A stretch of DNA of 64,000 nucleotides from Coix lacryma-jobi var. lacryma-jobi (GCA_009763385.1 CM019825.1:2356001-2420000), one strand, 5' to 3'; numbered from the stretch's first letter, positions 1 through 11,664 are shown. Translations and numbers: made by a program. Notes: a model not told the origin generated them from the sequence alone.

Positions 1-1409
1 ACATTGACATCCTTGCACACGCCGAGAATACTGCTAAGAACCTTGCGCAAGAGAGAGCGCTGTCTGCCACGTCCCTGAGAGGTGGAGTGTGAACGAGTGT
101 GTGGCTGTGGCGAGCCTGCTCCATTTTCTCCTCCCGCTGCTCCTGCAACTGGGTCCTCTGGCTGTGGCTCTGCTGCTGCTAGAACTGCCCCTGGAGCTAG
201 AGGTGGTATAGGTGACTCAGGAAGATCTGCCTGGAACCTCAAGGGCCTGTGTGAGTGGTCATAGGTGAAAGTGGCACCAATCTGTTGCTCAATCATATGC
301 TGAATGTATGGTGCAATTCCACATCCCTTGAGTGGCCTCTCACCCACTCTCTTGATCTCATACCAGATAAAATCAAAGATACTGAAAGGTTGTGCTCCTG
401 GTGCTAACATGTGCAGGAGGTTTCTCGTGTAATCTGCAAGTGTCCCTCTGTCTCCTGACTTGCAATCAATCGTGGCCCTGAGCATCCTGTTGAGATAGCC
501 GTAGGTGGGGTGAATGCCTCTCACCTTCCCTACAACTGCCCCAGCAGGAAGAGGTGGTGGGTACATGTACCCGAGCTGCTCTGGAGTAAGCACAACCTCA
601 TCGTGAATACAAGCTCTCTGAAGGTCCTCCTCGCCAAAGCCTAGATATCCTGCAAACTCCCTATAAGTCACAGAGTACCAGACACCCTCAGTCATCCAGT
701 TCATGCGCTTCTCATCAATCTCGTCAGACTCCTCAACATATAGGGTGGCATAGAACTGGGCTATCACCTCATCACACCAATCATGCTGAAACTCCAGAAT
801 ACGGTAGAGACCTGTCTGCTAGCAAATAACAATAGCATGCTCAACTGAAGGGCAGTGATGATCTCTAGCATGCTGCCAAACAACGTACTGAGCTCTAATG
901 ATCACAGGGTTTCTGGTCAGAAGCACCTTCTCATAATAGTCAATGTGAAACAAGGTGTGAAACCTGTAATCATAGATGTTCCTCTCCTGTCCTCTGGGGT
1001 CTCTCCTCCGCTCTCTCCTGGCCTTCTGTGTACCACCGGACTCCCAATAGTCCACACGAGCCACCCAAGCAGGAATCAGGGCGGCAGGACGTATCGCAAG
1101 AGCTCCAAAGTGAAGTCCTTCCTGCTGCTGCTGAGGTACATCTTCTTCCTCTTCTTCCTCTCCTTCTTCTTCCTCTTCTTCCTCATCTTCCTCTTCTTCC
1201 TCTATGTCATCATGAGCTGCAAACTGCTGAGGAGCTCTAGAAGCACCTCCCCTCGGAGGTCTAGTAGAGCCACGACCACTACCACTCCCACTGCCACTGC
1301 TGCCTCCAACTGATAAGCCTGGGTGAGAATCTTGCCTCCTCTTCTTATGCCTTTCCCCTGCTGGATCATGTCTCGACTTGGTTCGAGGCTCAACTCTTCT
1401 GTCACTCAT
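1..1409 (-). pseudogene. Third ORF of Copia-2 (3' accessory protein), one nonsense codon, incomplete
   Basis: The frame starts at the ATG at 1409-1407 (MSDRRVEPR), as the Copia-3 third ORF starts MSDGRGDERR. It stays open to the window edge apart from one TAG at 819-821, at a position where Copia-3 has Lys. It begins with a basic stretch, then a long Glu/Asp run (near 1130-1205), then a helical region with the pattern NWMTEGVWYSVTYREF that matches HWMTEGRHYKVTYETF in Copia-3. The ORF sits 3' of where pol should be, the place of the so-called env-like ORF of SIRE elements, but I see no signal peptide or membrane segment. The family resembles what is often annotated as putative plant transposon protein; function unknown. 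Confidence 0.65.
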
Positions 1410-1647
1410 AGCTACTGCCCTGTGACCAAACAAACCACAAAGACATCTCAGAAGCATATTCAGGATATCTCAAATATAGTTGAATAAATAGAGAAACGAT
1501 TAAATGCCCCATGAATTGCAAGCACCTAGATCAAACTTGATCACTAGGTTTACAACACACTTAAAGACATTTAATGCAATCCCTAATCATCAACTATGGA
1601 GGGCTAGAATCGAGAAAAACAGAAGATTTTCTGTTCTGCTGGGAAAA

Positions 1648-2164
1648 ACCGGACATGTCCGGTCACCGCATCCCCCTTCCTAGGGTTCCTCGGTTCACCC
1701 CCAATCCAAATCCAATCCATCTCAAACTTGATACATTGCTTCTAGACCATGAATCCAACATCTTGACCAAAGGAATTTGAGAATGATTTAGCGATGAATA
1801 GACCGGACAAGTCCAGGATTTGAAATACCTTGGGATGAGAGGAAACGAGGGAAAACTTCAAATCCAACACTGGGCACTTGCTTTATATGGAGTCCTACTC
1901 CAAATCCTTCTCCCTCTCTCACTTTTCCAAGGTAGAATCACTAGGTCGCCGTAGGAGGAGAGGTTCGGCCCCTTGCTTGGCCGGTGTGGAGAAAAAGGAA
2001 TGAGGGAGAGAGAGAGAGCCCGAAGGGGTACGCTGCCTTATGTTCCCCGCTCATACCGGACATGTCCGGTATGGATACCGGACAAGTCCGGTATTGACGG
2101 GTTTTCTCCAGAGCTTCTCTGCTTATACCGGACATGTCTGGTATGGATACCGGACAAGTCCGGT
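1648..2164. repeat. Cluster of 16-bp palindromes ACCGGACATGTCCGGT (Copia-2 family motif)
   Basis: Copies at 1648-1663, 2055-2070, 2077-2092, 2127-2142 and 2149-2164, with a degenerate copy near 1802. Perfect copies are self-complementary. The partner form has AA at the centre (ACCGGACAAGTCCGGT), and the two forms alternate about 22 bp apart. Confidence 0.9.
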
Positions 2165-3718
2165 ATTAGCAGATTATGTCCAACAGCTCCGGATTTGCTT
2201 CTTTTTCTTCCAAAACCCCTTCCTTTTCTCGAACATATATTCCATCATATTTTATTCTCCTCTTTCATATGATTTCACAAAGAGTACTTGTGTCCAAATC
2301 TCAAGTTTTCTTTTCTCTAAGATAATCCATGATTTTCAAGTCACTTAAGATTAGAGAGAAACCTTATGTCCATGATTCGATTTGACTAGAGGATTATCAA
2401 AGAATATAATTTACTTTAGAGATATAGGACTTGAGAGAGAGAGCCATGCCACTTGCAATTAGTCAATCAAACAATCAAGAAGAACAATAATTACAAGTGA
2501 CATGGGTAGGTCACAACGACCAAGAGTCAAATATTTTCACAAAGCACACTTGCTACTCATGCTAGTAAGGAATTTGGAAATATCTATCCTATCACACACA
2601 AGTGCACACGCTAGCATATTATGCGCCTATTATGCACTTTCAATGCATATATTAAAACATACCTTTGCCTTGAGCCCATAAATTTCACAAAGCGTAATCA
2701 TGACATGGTGATGATTTAGTTGACCTTAATTGCCAAATAGTCATGTCCTCATCGAGAAGTCAACTTGATCAAGATGAACTACAACATATGCTCAATAGAC
2801 CTCATTAGCTCATAAAAGGCACAAAGTTGAAATTGAGCTCCCCCTCAATTAGTGCTTCAAGTATTTGAATTCCTTTCCAAGCACTTTCATTCCATTAAGA
2901 ATGTGAGAGTCAAAGTTCAACTTCGGCCAACACAAAGTAATTTTCCATATATGATAAGAGAGTAAATTCTAAGCACAAATCACTTGAGACACAACGACAT
3001 GTGAGATCTAAGTTAAGACAATAAGCATAGCACAAGTAGAATTAAGCTCAAATCTCATGTAGGCAAGGATAGGTAGCAAGTTTAGGCATTCTATGTCATG
3101 GTGAAGATGAAGCAAAAGATAAGATAAACATAGATTACCAACGGGTCAACCACATAAGCAAGTATGATGAAAATAGGTTGATAGGTTGAGTTAGAATTTC
3201 AAATTGTCTTGCTCAACCACCCCGAAAACACATTCTAGCATTATGAATCCTATATGCACTTATATAGCATGTATGTAAATACATACCTTGGCCTTGAGCT
3301 CACATATGTTCCACTAAGAGTAACCATGGCATAATCATCTTCGTGTTGACTTGACTTGTCAAGTGATCATGCCTTTGTTAAAGTGATCTACTCTTTCTAT
3401 TCAAGGAACTATCACATCACTTAGAGGAAATTGTTAGATTACAGTGGTTCAAGGTAGAAACTAAGCTTCCCTTGCTAAGTGCTCAAGTCATTTTGGATTA
3501 CTTGTGAAAGCACTTTACTTTTCCTTTTAAGAATATGGGAATGCTTTTCTACCTTGACCTAGACACATAACTTTGCTAAGAATTGAATTAAGTTTAAGCA
3601 AAGCTTACAAACACACAATTATTGATCAATTGCGCAGGTCTTTTGTTAGAGCATAGGACTAGTTCACTAGGATTTAGAAATCCTTCTGAAATCAGGACGC
3701 TGTGCTTTTCCTGGCCAT

Positions 3719-3856
3719 ACCGGACATGTCCGGTAGGCATACCGGACAAGTCCGGTATGAAGTGACTTCGTCCAGATCTGCATGTAGAGTCACTGGTCTT
3801 GACAGAGTGAATTACTCATACCGGACATGTCCGGTACGATACCGAACAAGTCCGGT
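3719..3856. repeat. Second cluster of Copia-2 palindromes
   Basis: Copies at 3719-3734, 3741-3756, 3820-3835 and 3841-3856 (the last with one mismatch), again alternating CATG-centred and CAAG-centred forms. Confidence 0.9.
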
Positions 3857-4203
3857 ATTTGCAAATCCGAACCAGAAAACAATCACTTCTGAAATTTCCT
3901 TTTGGCTCTAGTTTATTTCGCTTCCCTGCACTTCATCAAAGATAATGCTTCGCTAGAGAGCCATTAAGAGCATCGAATGGCAAACATCATAAGGATAGAT
4001 TAAATTCACTTAATTTCTAAGCTCTAGGCACTTATCATCAATGGTGTAGATGAATAAAAGTGAAATCAACATCACATAAACTTCGGGTCAACCCTATAGG
4101 ATAATATTGACAACATAGGTTGATAGTTTGAGTTGAGATGTAATTTTGCTTACTCAAACACCCCAAAAGCCTACATCTCACCATTGGTACCTACATCAAC
4201 ATC

Positions 4204-6206
4204 CTAAGCACATTTTGGTACCCAACTCTTGTTGGGTCCTTCAAAGTTAGTCAACAAGTGCTTAGGCACCCAAGTGGCCTTAGAGCTAGTATGAGGTGAA
4301 CACATCACCTTACTAGTGCTAAGTCCCTTTGTGACCTTCCTAAGCACCTTATCATTTGCAAATGTGTTCGGCTTAGGAAACATACCATTTGGGCAATCAT
4401 AGCTTAGATGCCCCTTTCTCCTACAAGCATAGCAAATACGCCCATTGTTTGCTTTATGCTTGTCTTGCTTGTTTGGACATGCATCAACCATGTGTCCCGG
4501 CTCGTTGCATGCATAGCATCTTCTTGTTGCAACTTGAGTCATCTTTCTTGCCTCTTTGTATGTGGGGCAACTCTTGGTGAGGTGACCCGACTTGTTGCAT
4601 TTGAGGCATGGACTGGGCCCGTCATTCTTCATTTGCTTGGCCAATTTGATTGATGCCTTTTGTTCGGCCGCTTCACATTTGTCGGCCCAAGTCATGTGTG
4701 GACACCTAGCCCACTCATGTCCATACAATCCGCAACCATAGCATAATCTCTTCTTTTGTTTCTTGCACTTGGTTGCTTTCTCATGACTTGAGATGTGACT
4801 AGATTGTTGGACTTTGGAGGAAGCAAGGTTTGAACCCTTCTCAAGCTTCTTCACCATGGTATCACGGTTATCTTGAGAAGGTTGTGCTTTCTCCTCATCC
4901 TTCAATCTAATCACATCCTTCTTTAGATTTCCCACTTCTTCGATGAGCCTAGCATTTTCTTTAAGAGTTTGCTCAATCGAAGATTGGCTTGCTTGAGAGG
5001 CACACTCATTAGCACAAATAACATTTAATTGAGATGGTGCACTAGTGAGTGTAGTAGTGTGAGGTTGAGAAGATTTTACCATAGCAATAACAACCTCATG
5101 TGCAATCTCAAGCATGACATTTGATTCCACTAGCTTCTCATGTGAGCACTTGAGATAAGTGAAGTCCTCTTGTAGGAACTTGTGCTCAAATGAGAGATCA
5201 CTCATTTTTGCCTTAAGCATGTCATTCTCCTTCTCTAGCCTTTCCACATTAGATAGAGAGTTAGTAGCTAAGGCATGCTTAATTGACAATTTTTCATACC
5301 TTTCTTCTAATGCCTTTAGCTCTTCTAATTTGGAGATGAGGAACTCTTCTTGATTTTGAAGGGATCGCTCTTGTTCATCCACCTCCTTTTCTAGCTCATC
5401 ATTTTTCTTCAACAAGTTGACGAACAAGAGCTTGTCTTCATACTTGAGATAATCAATAGATTCATCATCTTCATCATCCTCATCGCTCTCTACTTGATTA
5501 TCTCTTGATGCCTTCTCCTTGATCTCACCATGAATCTTCTCTTGATCTTTCTTGGTTGCTTTCTTCTTGTTCTTCTTGGCCATGAGACACAAGTGGTGAG
5601 TATCATGAGCTACTGAGGTTGACTCATCACTTGGTCGCCACCGAGCATGAGAGCTGTTGCTGTCTGCTCCTAGCTCCCTGTCTGCTGGGCTGATACCGGA
5701 CATGTCCGGTACCCATACCGGTATGGACAGACAGGGTCCAGAGCAGCAGCAGCTGGCAGCCCTCGATCCGACTCGTCTTCCTTGAGGCTTCTTGAGGCTT
5801 CCTCACATGATGATGACTCAATGGACTTCATTTCCATGGAATCACAATCATATGCTTCATCACATTTGGACTTCCCATACAAGTGGGCAAGTCTAGTCCA
5901 AATGACATGAGCACTCTCCGGTGCAGATTCTCCGTTGCAGATAGCCTCCTTAAGAACCTCTGCACTCAATGAGTCCAATATGATCAAACACGCATGAGCA
6001 TTGAGTTGCACACATATCTCTTCCTCTTTTGTCAAGTTCTTATAGTTGCTCCAATCAACTATAGAAAGAGATATGCTCGCATCCACAATATGCTCAATAA
6101 TGGGACTAATAGCCCGAAATGCATTGAGTACATAAGATGACCAAGATAGAAAGTTTGAACCATCATTTTGGAGAAGCACCACGTTTGTCTCCATAGGCGA
6201 ATCCAT
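4204..6206 (-). pseudogene. gag: gag of Copia-2 with four CCHC zinc knuckles; frame broken by a motif-bearing insertion
   Basis: The N-terminal part (ATG at 6206, to about 5745) has the Copia gag start MDSPMETNVVLLQNDGSNFL with W/Y spacing typical of retrotransposon gag. The C-terminal part (about 5610-4204) has an acidic stretch, a long coiled coil, then four knuckles: CYGCGLYGHEWARC, CLKCNKSGHLTKSC, CYACNEPGHMVDAC and CYACRRKGHLSYDC. All fit CX2CX4HX4C. Most Copia gags have one. The two parts are in different frames; between them (about 5625-5760) lies a segment absent from Copia-3 gag that contains the palindrome at 5695-5710. The gag ends WVPKCA, aligning with the Copia-3 gag end GPKPRN, so the C-terminus is natural. 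No pol follows. Confidence 0.8.
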
Positions 6207-6244
6207 CGGTTCTCACAAGCGGTGAAGCTCAAACGTGAGTCCAA

Positions 6245-6256
6245 GCTCCGATACCA
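6245..6256 (-). other. Primer binding site of Copia-2
   Basis: On the minus strand this reads TGGTATCGGAGC, directly beside the LTR end. It resembles the initiator-Met tRNA complement TGGTATCAGAGC with one difference. Confidence 0.75.
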
Positions 6257-7155
6257 ATTGAAAGGACCTAAAGTGTCGCCTAGGAGGGGGGGGGGTGAAT
6301 AGGCTTTTCTGAAAATTTACAACTTATAACGCGGAAGCAATTAGTATGTGTTGGAAACTCCCAATCAGAGTAAAACAGCCCCTCAAGAGACAAACACAAA
6401 GTATATGACTTGTATTTAAAACACCTAGAAGCTATCACCCTGCACCACAAAGATTAGCTCAAGGATTTAAACAAATTGGGCGCAGTCAACAAATACCGGA
6501 CATGTCCGGTATCAATACCGGACAAGTCCGGTATGTGCGTGTTGTGCAGAACAGCTCTTTTTCTCCTCTAATTTCTCACACAACCTGCAATCACTATGTG
6601 TGATGTATATATAGAACTGATTGCCTGCAAAACAACTTGCACAATGGAGAATAACAAATATCCAAATGTAATGCACAAGAGGATGACACGATATTTGTTT
6701 TACCGAAGTTCGGCACCCCCTCGGGTCCTACTCTCCGTTGAGCCGGCTGCGAGCTACCACAAAGGTGGGCTCTAGAGGACACCACGGGTCACTCTAGCCG
6801 CGGTCTATTTCACCCGCAATGCTCCTTCCACTAGTTGATCTCTTTTGAGGAGAGATCGAACCTTTACAAACTTTCCGAGGCACTTCACAAATCTCTTGGG
6901 TGCTCAACGGCGATGCCTAACCGTCTAGGACCGTAGAGTCCAAGAGTAACGAATGCGCATAACAAGATCGACGATTTGCACAAGTGCTCAAGAGGTGGCT
7001 TGCTCTCTAATTTTGAATCTCTCTCAACCCACAAATGGATTTGGCAATTAGAGGACAATCACTCACTAAGAGAGGGTTGGAAAGTGTTTTGAAAGGCTTA
7101 GAATGAGTGTGGGAACCAGTAGAATCAGCAGCCTCCAAAGGTGAAGGCTTGGGGG

Positions 7156-7163
7156 TATTTATA
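7156..7163 (-). promoter_or_regulatory. TATA box of Copia-2 LTR
   Basis: TATAAATA on the minus strand, about 1.5 kb from the LTR 5' end and about 900 bp before its 3' end, facing gag. It would place U3 at 8650 to about 7130. Confidence 0.55.
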
Positions 7164-7231
7164 AGCCCACATTCGAAACTAGCCGTTTTCTAGCCGTTGG
7201 CTGAGTCAGCTCATACCGGACATGTATGCAT

Positions 7232-7763
7232 ACCGGACATGTCCGGTATGACTTCACTTCGAGAGAAAGACACAGAACACACCAACTTTCAAACTTCCCG
7301 AGAGATCCCGGTAGTACCGACCATAAGGTCGGTAGTACCGCTAGTTACCAAAGGGTTTTCGCAACCTCTCTGAGTTGGACCAATTTTGGCCTACCGGTAG
7401 TACCGCTATAACTTCGGTAGAACCGGTCGGTAGTACCGACCCAAGGGACGGTAGTACCGCCCATCACAAAGATGTTGTTAGCCACCAATCCGCAAATACC
7501 GGACATGTCCGGTATGACTTCACTGCGCGAGAAATATCCTTAACCAACCATCTTTTCAAACCCCTAAAAGGATCTCGATAGTACCGACCACCAGGGCGGT
7601 AGTACCGACAGTTAAGAGGGGGTTTGGCAACCTCTCCGTGTTTGGCCAAATTATGCCTACCGGTAGTACCGCTATAACTCCGGTAGTACCGACGCAAGGG
7701 TCGGTAGTACCGCCCATGCACAGGCTGCGAGACAGAACTCCGCAAATACCGGACATGTCCGGT
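7232..7763. repeat. Tandem unit of about 250-266 bp in Copia-2 LTR, with CGGTAGTACCG array
   Basis: Each unit opens with the 16-bp palindrome followed by GTATGACTTCACT (7232 and 7498), with a third, partial start at 7748. Inside the units CGGTAGTACCG occurs about ten times (for example 7309-7319, 7330-7340, 7395-7405, 7428-7438, 7449-7459), some copies degenerate. The 11-mer is a palindrome around a central base. Confidence 0.8.
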
Positions 7764-8650
7764 ATGGACTCCCTTCACCAGGTTCATCACTAGGCCAGAA
7801 GGATGGCCGCACTGCTGTGGGCTCATACCGGACATGTCTGGTATGGACAGACAGTGCAGCAAATAGCTGAAAGTTAGCTCTAGCTCTCTCATGTCTCACT
7901 TAGGTTGGTTTGAGCACTTATGAAGAATCATCTACTATATGTTGCATCCCTCTTAACAGTACGGCTTTCCTATTTACTCAAGATAAATTGAAATACAAAT
8001 TTTAAACCTCTTGAGTTGATCCCCATTTGAACCAAAGCCGCTTGACTTCATTTTCCATATTGAGAGGAATGGTTGTCATGTTTAGAAGTAGATATTCCTC
8101 GAGCATAGCCATCTTGAACATGTGACTTGACCCCATGCAAGTGATATAATGAAGTTCCAAATGTGCCAAATCACTCCAATCAATATTGTTGCTAAGAATG
8201 TTGATTCTCCACTAGATGCGATCTTCAAGCTTGATTGATCCTTCGACTAAATGCAAGTACTTTCTTCTTCACTCTAGCTAGGTTCTTCGGCCGCCAAGCC
8301 GTCGCTTGCCCTTCACCCTTGCTTAGTACCTCAAAGACTCTTTCCTTGCTATCTTCACCATTTCAAGCCATTCAACCATGCTTCATTTTGAATCCTTTCT
8401 TAGCAATCATAAATGAACTATGATTATCCCACAATACGATAACCTTTTATATCAATATCATTCTCATTGTTGTTTTGTGCTTGTGACATGATCTTCATAC
8501 AACAATCCATCATTTTGGCTTTGCATTACATTTCAAGTACATAGTGAGATAATCATTTCCCTGTGTCACACTTAGCAAACATATTAGATCTTTAATCAAC
8601 ATTGTCCTCAAATCATCCAAAATCACACTTAAGTGCAACATGCACTTTCA

Positions 8651-10537
8651 GCAACACTAATCGCACTCGTGCTGTCACAAAGCAAAGGAACACGAGAAAA
8701 GCTCAGACGAAAATCACGCAAAGTGGCCATCATCCAGAGTAACTGGGGGAACAACAGCTAGCCGCAGCAACATACTCAGCCTCCGTGGTAGACTGGGCGA
8801 CACTAGACTGATTGCGAGAAGACCACGAAACAAGAGAAGAACCAATAAACTGGCAAGTCCCAGAAGTGGACTTGCGATCAATACGGCAACCAACAAAATC
8901 GGCATCGGAATAACCGCAAAGGGAGAGAGTGGAGGAAGCAGAATACCAAATCCCAAATTCTGGAGTGAAGGATAAGTACCTCATAATGCGCTTGACCGCC
9001 TGACGGTGCGAGGTGTGCGACGACGACTGAAATCGTGCGCAAAGACACACCGCGAACTGAATGTCCGGGCGTGTCGCCGTCAGGTACAATAGCGACCCGA
9101 TCATACTCCGGTACTCCTTCTGGTCCACAACTTCTCCATCCACATCCGCATTCAGGGCCGTCGTGGTCGACATGGGTGTTGGAAGAGGCTTGGCCTCACC
9201 CATATCGAACTTCTTCAAGATGTCCTTGGTATACTTACCCTGGTGCACGAACGTCCCCTCCCGGGATTGCTTGATTTGCAACCCGAGGAAAAACGTCAAC
9301 TCGCCCATCATACTCATCTCAAACTCCCTGCTCATAGTGTCTGCAAACTTGGCAACCAAAGCGTGAGAAGAACCACCGAAAATGATATCATCCACGTAAA
9401 TCTGGACCAAGAGAGTATCATTGCCTTGCTTGAGGAGAAAGAGCGTTTTTTCCACACATCCTATTTTAAAACCCTTAGCAAGCAAAAAGGTTTTCAACCT
9501 ATCATACCAGGCTCTAGGGGCTTGTTTCAAACCATACAAAGCTTTGTGAAGTTTAAAGATATGGTTTGGAAACTTGGGATTTTCGAAACCGGGGGGTTGT
9601 TTCACATACACCTCTTCTTCTATGTACCCGTTTAAGAAGGCACTCTTGACATCCATTTGAAAAAGTTTAAACTCTTTGGATGCAGCAAAAGTCAAGAGTA
9701 TCCTAATTGCCTCCAAACGAGCTACAGGAGCAAAATTCTCCTCATAGTCTATCCCCTCCTTCTGACTATACTCATGGGCTACTAGTCGGGCCTTGTTTCT
9801 CACAACATGGCCATCCTCTCCTTGTTTGTTTTTGAAAACCCATTTTGTCCCAATAGGATGACAATCAGGAGGAAGAGGAACCAAAACCCAAACCTGATTT
9901 CTTTCAAAATTTTCCAACTCCTCATGCATGGCATTGACCCAATCAGGATCAGATAAAGCGTGTCCAACATCTCGGTGTTCAAAATCAGCAACAAATGCAG
10001 AATGAGCAAAGTGAGAGATTTGTTGTGACCTTGACCGAGTGACACGTTCGCCGATGCTGCCGATCATCTGCTGAGGCGGGTGTTGGCGCTGGATGTGTCG
10101 TGGCGCCTCCCGAGCTGATGTAGCCTCCCCCTCAACAGCAGTTGGTGCCTCCTCGGGTACAAAAGGTACCGCGCGAGATGGCGGATCCCACGGCCCCCAT
10201 GTAGTAGAGGAAGAAGGGTTTGGGCCGTGAGTCATGGTAGAAGCCGCTCCTTGCGGCATGGCAGGTGGAGGAGGTGTTGGGTCATCCATCCCTTCAGCAC
10301 CTTCTTCCTCATCATCAAAAAGAGGTTCTCCAACCTCATGATCACCTGCACGCTCAAAACGAGAAGAAGGACAAACCATGGTCTCGTCGAAGGTGACATC
10401 TGATGTCTTCATGACTCGGTTAGTATCAAGGTTAAGTACACGATATGCATGAGTGTGAGTGCCATAACCCAAAAATACACCGTCAGAAGAACGAGACTCA
10501 AATTGTCCAAGTTGCCTTTCTTGAGTATAAAACAGTG
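8651..10537 (-). pseudogene. pol: Copia-1 reverse transcriptase and RNase H
   Basis: A long open stretch (10541-8730) begins with the post-integrase linker (SSDGVFLGYG), then RT of the Copia type (KARLVAHEYSQKEGIDYEENF; catalytic YVDDIIFGG), then RNase H (GYSDADFVGCRIDRKSTSG; TEAEYVAAA). Three defects are visible: TGA at 10538-10540 where FGC is expected, a likely 1-base deletion near 10510 needed to rejoin the upstream frame, and a 1-base insertion in a C run near 8745 after which RNase H continues in another frame (QLLWMMATLRDF). The gene stops at 8651, where Copia-2 inserted. Confidence 0.9.
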
Positions 10538-11664
10538 TCAACCAAAAACTCTAAAATAACTCACCTTGGGGAGTTTTCCAAAACGCAACTCATAAGAAGT
10601 CTTTTTCAAGAAAGCTCGAAGAAAAATGCGATTGGAAATATTGCATGTAGTGCTAATGGCTTCGGCCCAATATCGCCTAGGAGTCCTATGCTCATCGAGA
10701 ATCGTCCTGGCCATCTCTACAAGGGTCCGATTCTTCCTCTCTACAACACCATTTTGTGGCGGTGTGTAGGGAGAAGAAAACTGATGCTCCAAACCCAAAG
10801 AGTTACAAAACTTTTCAAAATCCGAATTCTTGAATTCGGAACCATTATCATTCCGAATTGCTCGCATTGAGTTCAAAGGGAACTCATTCTGAAGACGCAA
10901 AACCAGATTGCGAGCAAAGGGGAAAGTCTCGGTCTTCTCAGCTAAAAAGAAGACCCATGAATATCTCGAAAAATCATCAACAACAACAAGCACATACCAC
11001 TTCCCCCCAACCGAGCTCACCCGAGCCGGACCAACAAGGTCCATGTGCAATAGCTCTCCAGGGCGCTTAGTCATGACCTGAGTCACTGGATGGTGGGGAG
11101 AGGCTACCATCTTCCCATGTCTACAAGAATGGCAAACAAGATCCTTCTCCATGGACAACTTGGGCAATCCTCGGATTAAGCCCAGTGAGCTAAGTCTTGC
11201 AAGCAAGTCGAAGCTCAGGTGACCGAGTCTCCTATGCCACTTCCAAGGATCAGAGGAGGAAGGTCCAGCCAAAAGACAACGAGAGATGCCAAACGACTCC
11301 GAGAAATCCGCACGAAAGACTTTTCCAAAGGGCGAAATCATATATAAAAGATTGCCCTGAGGATCCAAAATGCGACTGAGATTCGGTTTAAAACGAATCT
11401 CATAGTCATCATCAAAAAGTTGCGAAACAAAAAGAAGGTTAAAATGCAAGTTAGAAACAAGAGCAACATCGCGCAACACAAAGTGCTCATTAACTCGCAC
11501 CGACCCATGAGACAACACCTTACCTCTACTATTGTCGCCGAAGGTGATAAACTCCTTTTCGGCAACTGGACTAAGACTGGAGAACCACTTGGCGTTTCCG
11601 GTCATATGCCTTGAGCACCCGAAATCCACCAACCAAACGTTCTCCAATCGTTTTACCTTCATCA
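10538..11664 (-). pseudogene. pol: Copia-1 protease end and integrase
   Basis: Open from about 11665 to 10541. The start carries the aspartic protease signature WLVDFGCSRHMTG, in which the usual D-S-G is D-F-G, a change expected to kill the protease. Then come the GAG-pre-integrase region (WHRRLGHLS; CHSCRHGK) and the integrase core with D (HMDLVG), D (RNDNGSEF) and E (VVERKNRTL) in place. The frame ends with TGA at 10538-10540, just after FRVFG. It lies directly downstream of the gag C-terminal segment but in another frame. Confidence 0.88.

Larger units (their letters stand above)
1410..4203 (-). other. Copia-2 non-coding region between gag and third ORF, diverged internal repeats
   Basis: No coding domain of pol is visible on either strand. 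Two diverged copies of one block can be recognised: one starting near 2661 (ACCTTTGCCTTGAGCCCA) and running to about 3250, the other starting near 3282 (ACCTTGGCCTTGAGCTCA) and running to about 4200. The second holds about 300 extra bases with four palindromes at 3719-3856. The 1460-2360 part, upstream of the third ORF, also carries palindromes at 1648-1663 and 2055-2164. The rest is AT-rich and unremarkable. Confidence 0.6.
1..8650 (-). mobile_element. Copia-2: SIRE-like Copia element lacking pol (partial, runs off left edge)
   Basis: Read on the minus strand the order is 5' LTR (6259-8650), primer binding site, gag (6206-4204), about 2.8 kb of non-coding DNA, then a third ORF (1409 to the left edge). 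No integrase, reverse transcriptase or RNase H can be read between gag and the third ORF, where Copia-3 in this window has a full pol. It therefore looks non-autonomous, depending on a relative for enzymes. Its LTR end at 8650 abuts RNase H sequence of Copia-1, so it inserted into that element; bases 8651-8655 (GCAAC) would be one copy of the target duplication, and the other lies outside the window. The 16-bp palindrome ACCGGACATGTCCGGT recurs through it. Confidence 0.8.
6259..8650 (-). repeat. 5' LTR of Copia-2 (2392 bp)
   Basis: Starts TGAAAG beside the primer binding site and ends CTTTCA at 8650, so the ends form a 6-bp inverted repeat. A TATA box on the minus strand lies at 7156-7163. 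The middle carries two short motif families: the 16-bp palindrome (6495, 6517, 7215, 7232, 7498, 7748, 7827) and CGGTAGTACCG. The 3' LTR is outside the window, so its age cannot be judged. Confidence 0.85.

Noticed and set aside
855..1313. Plus-strand ORF opposite the Copia-2 third ORF
   Set aside because: It is the shadow of the acidic stretch on the other strand (runs of Leu/Phe/Ser), with no homology.
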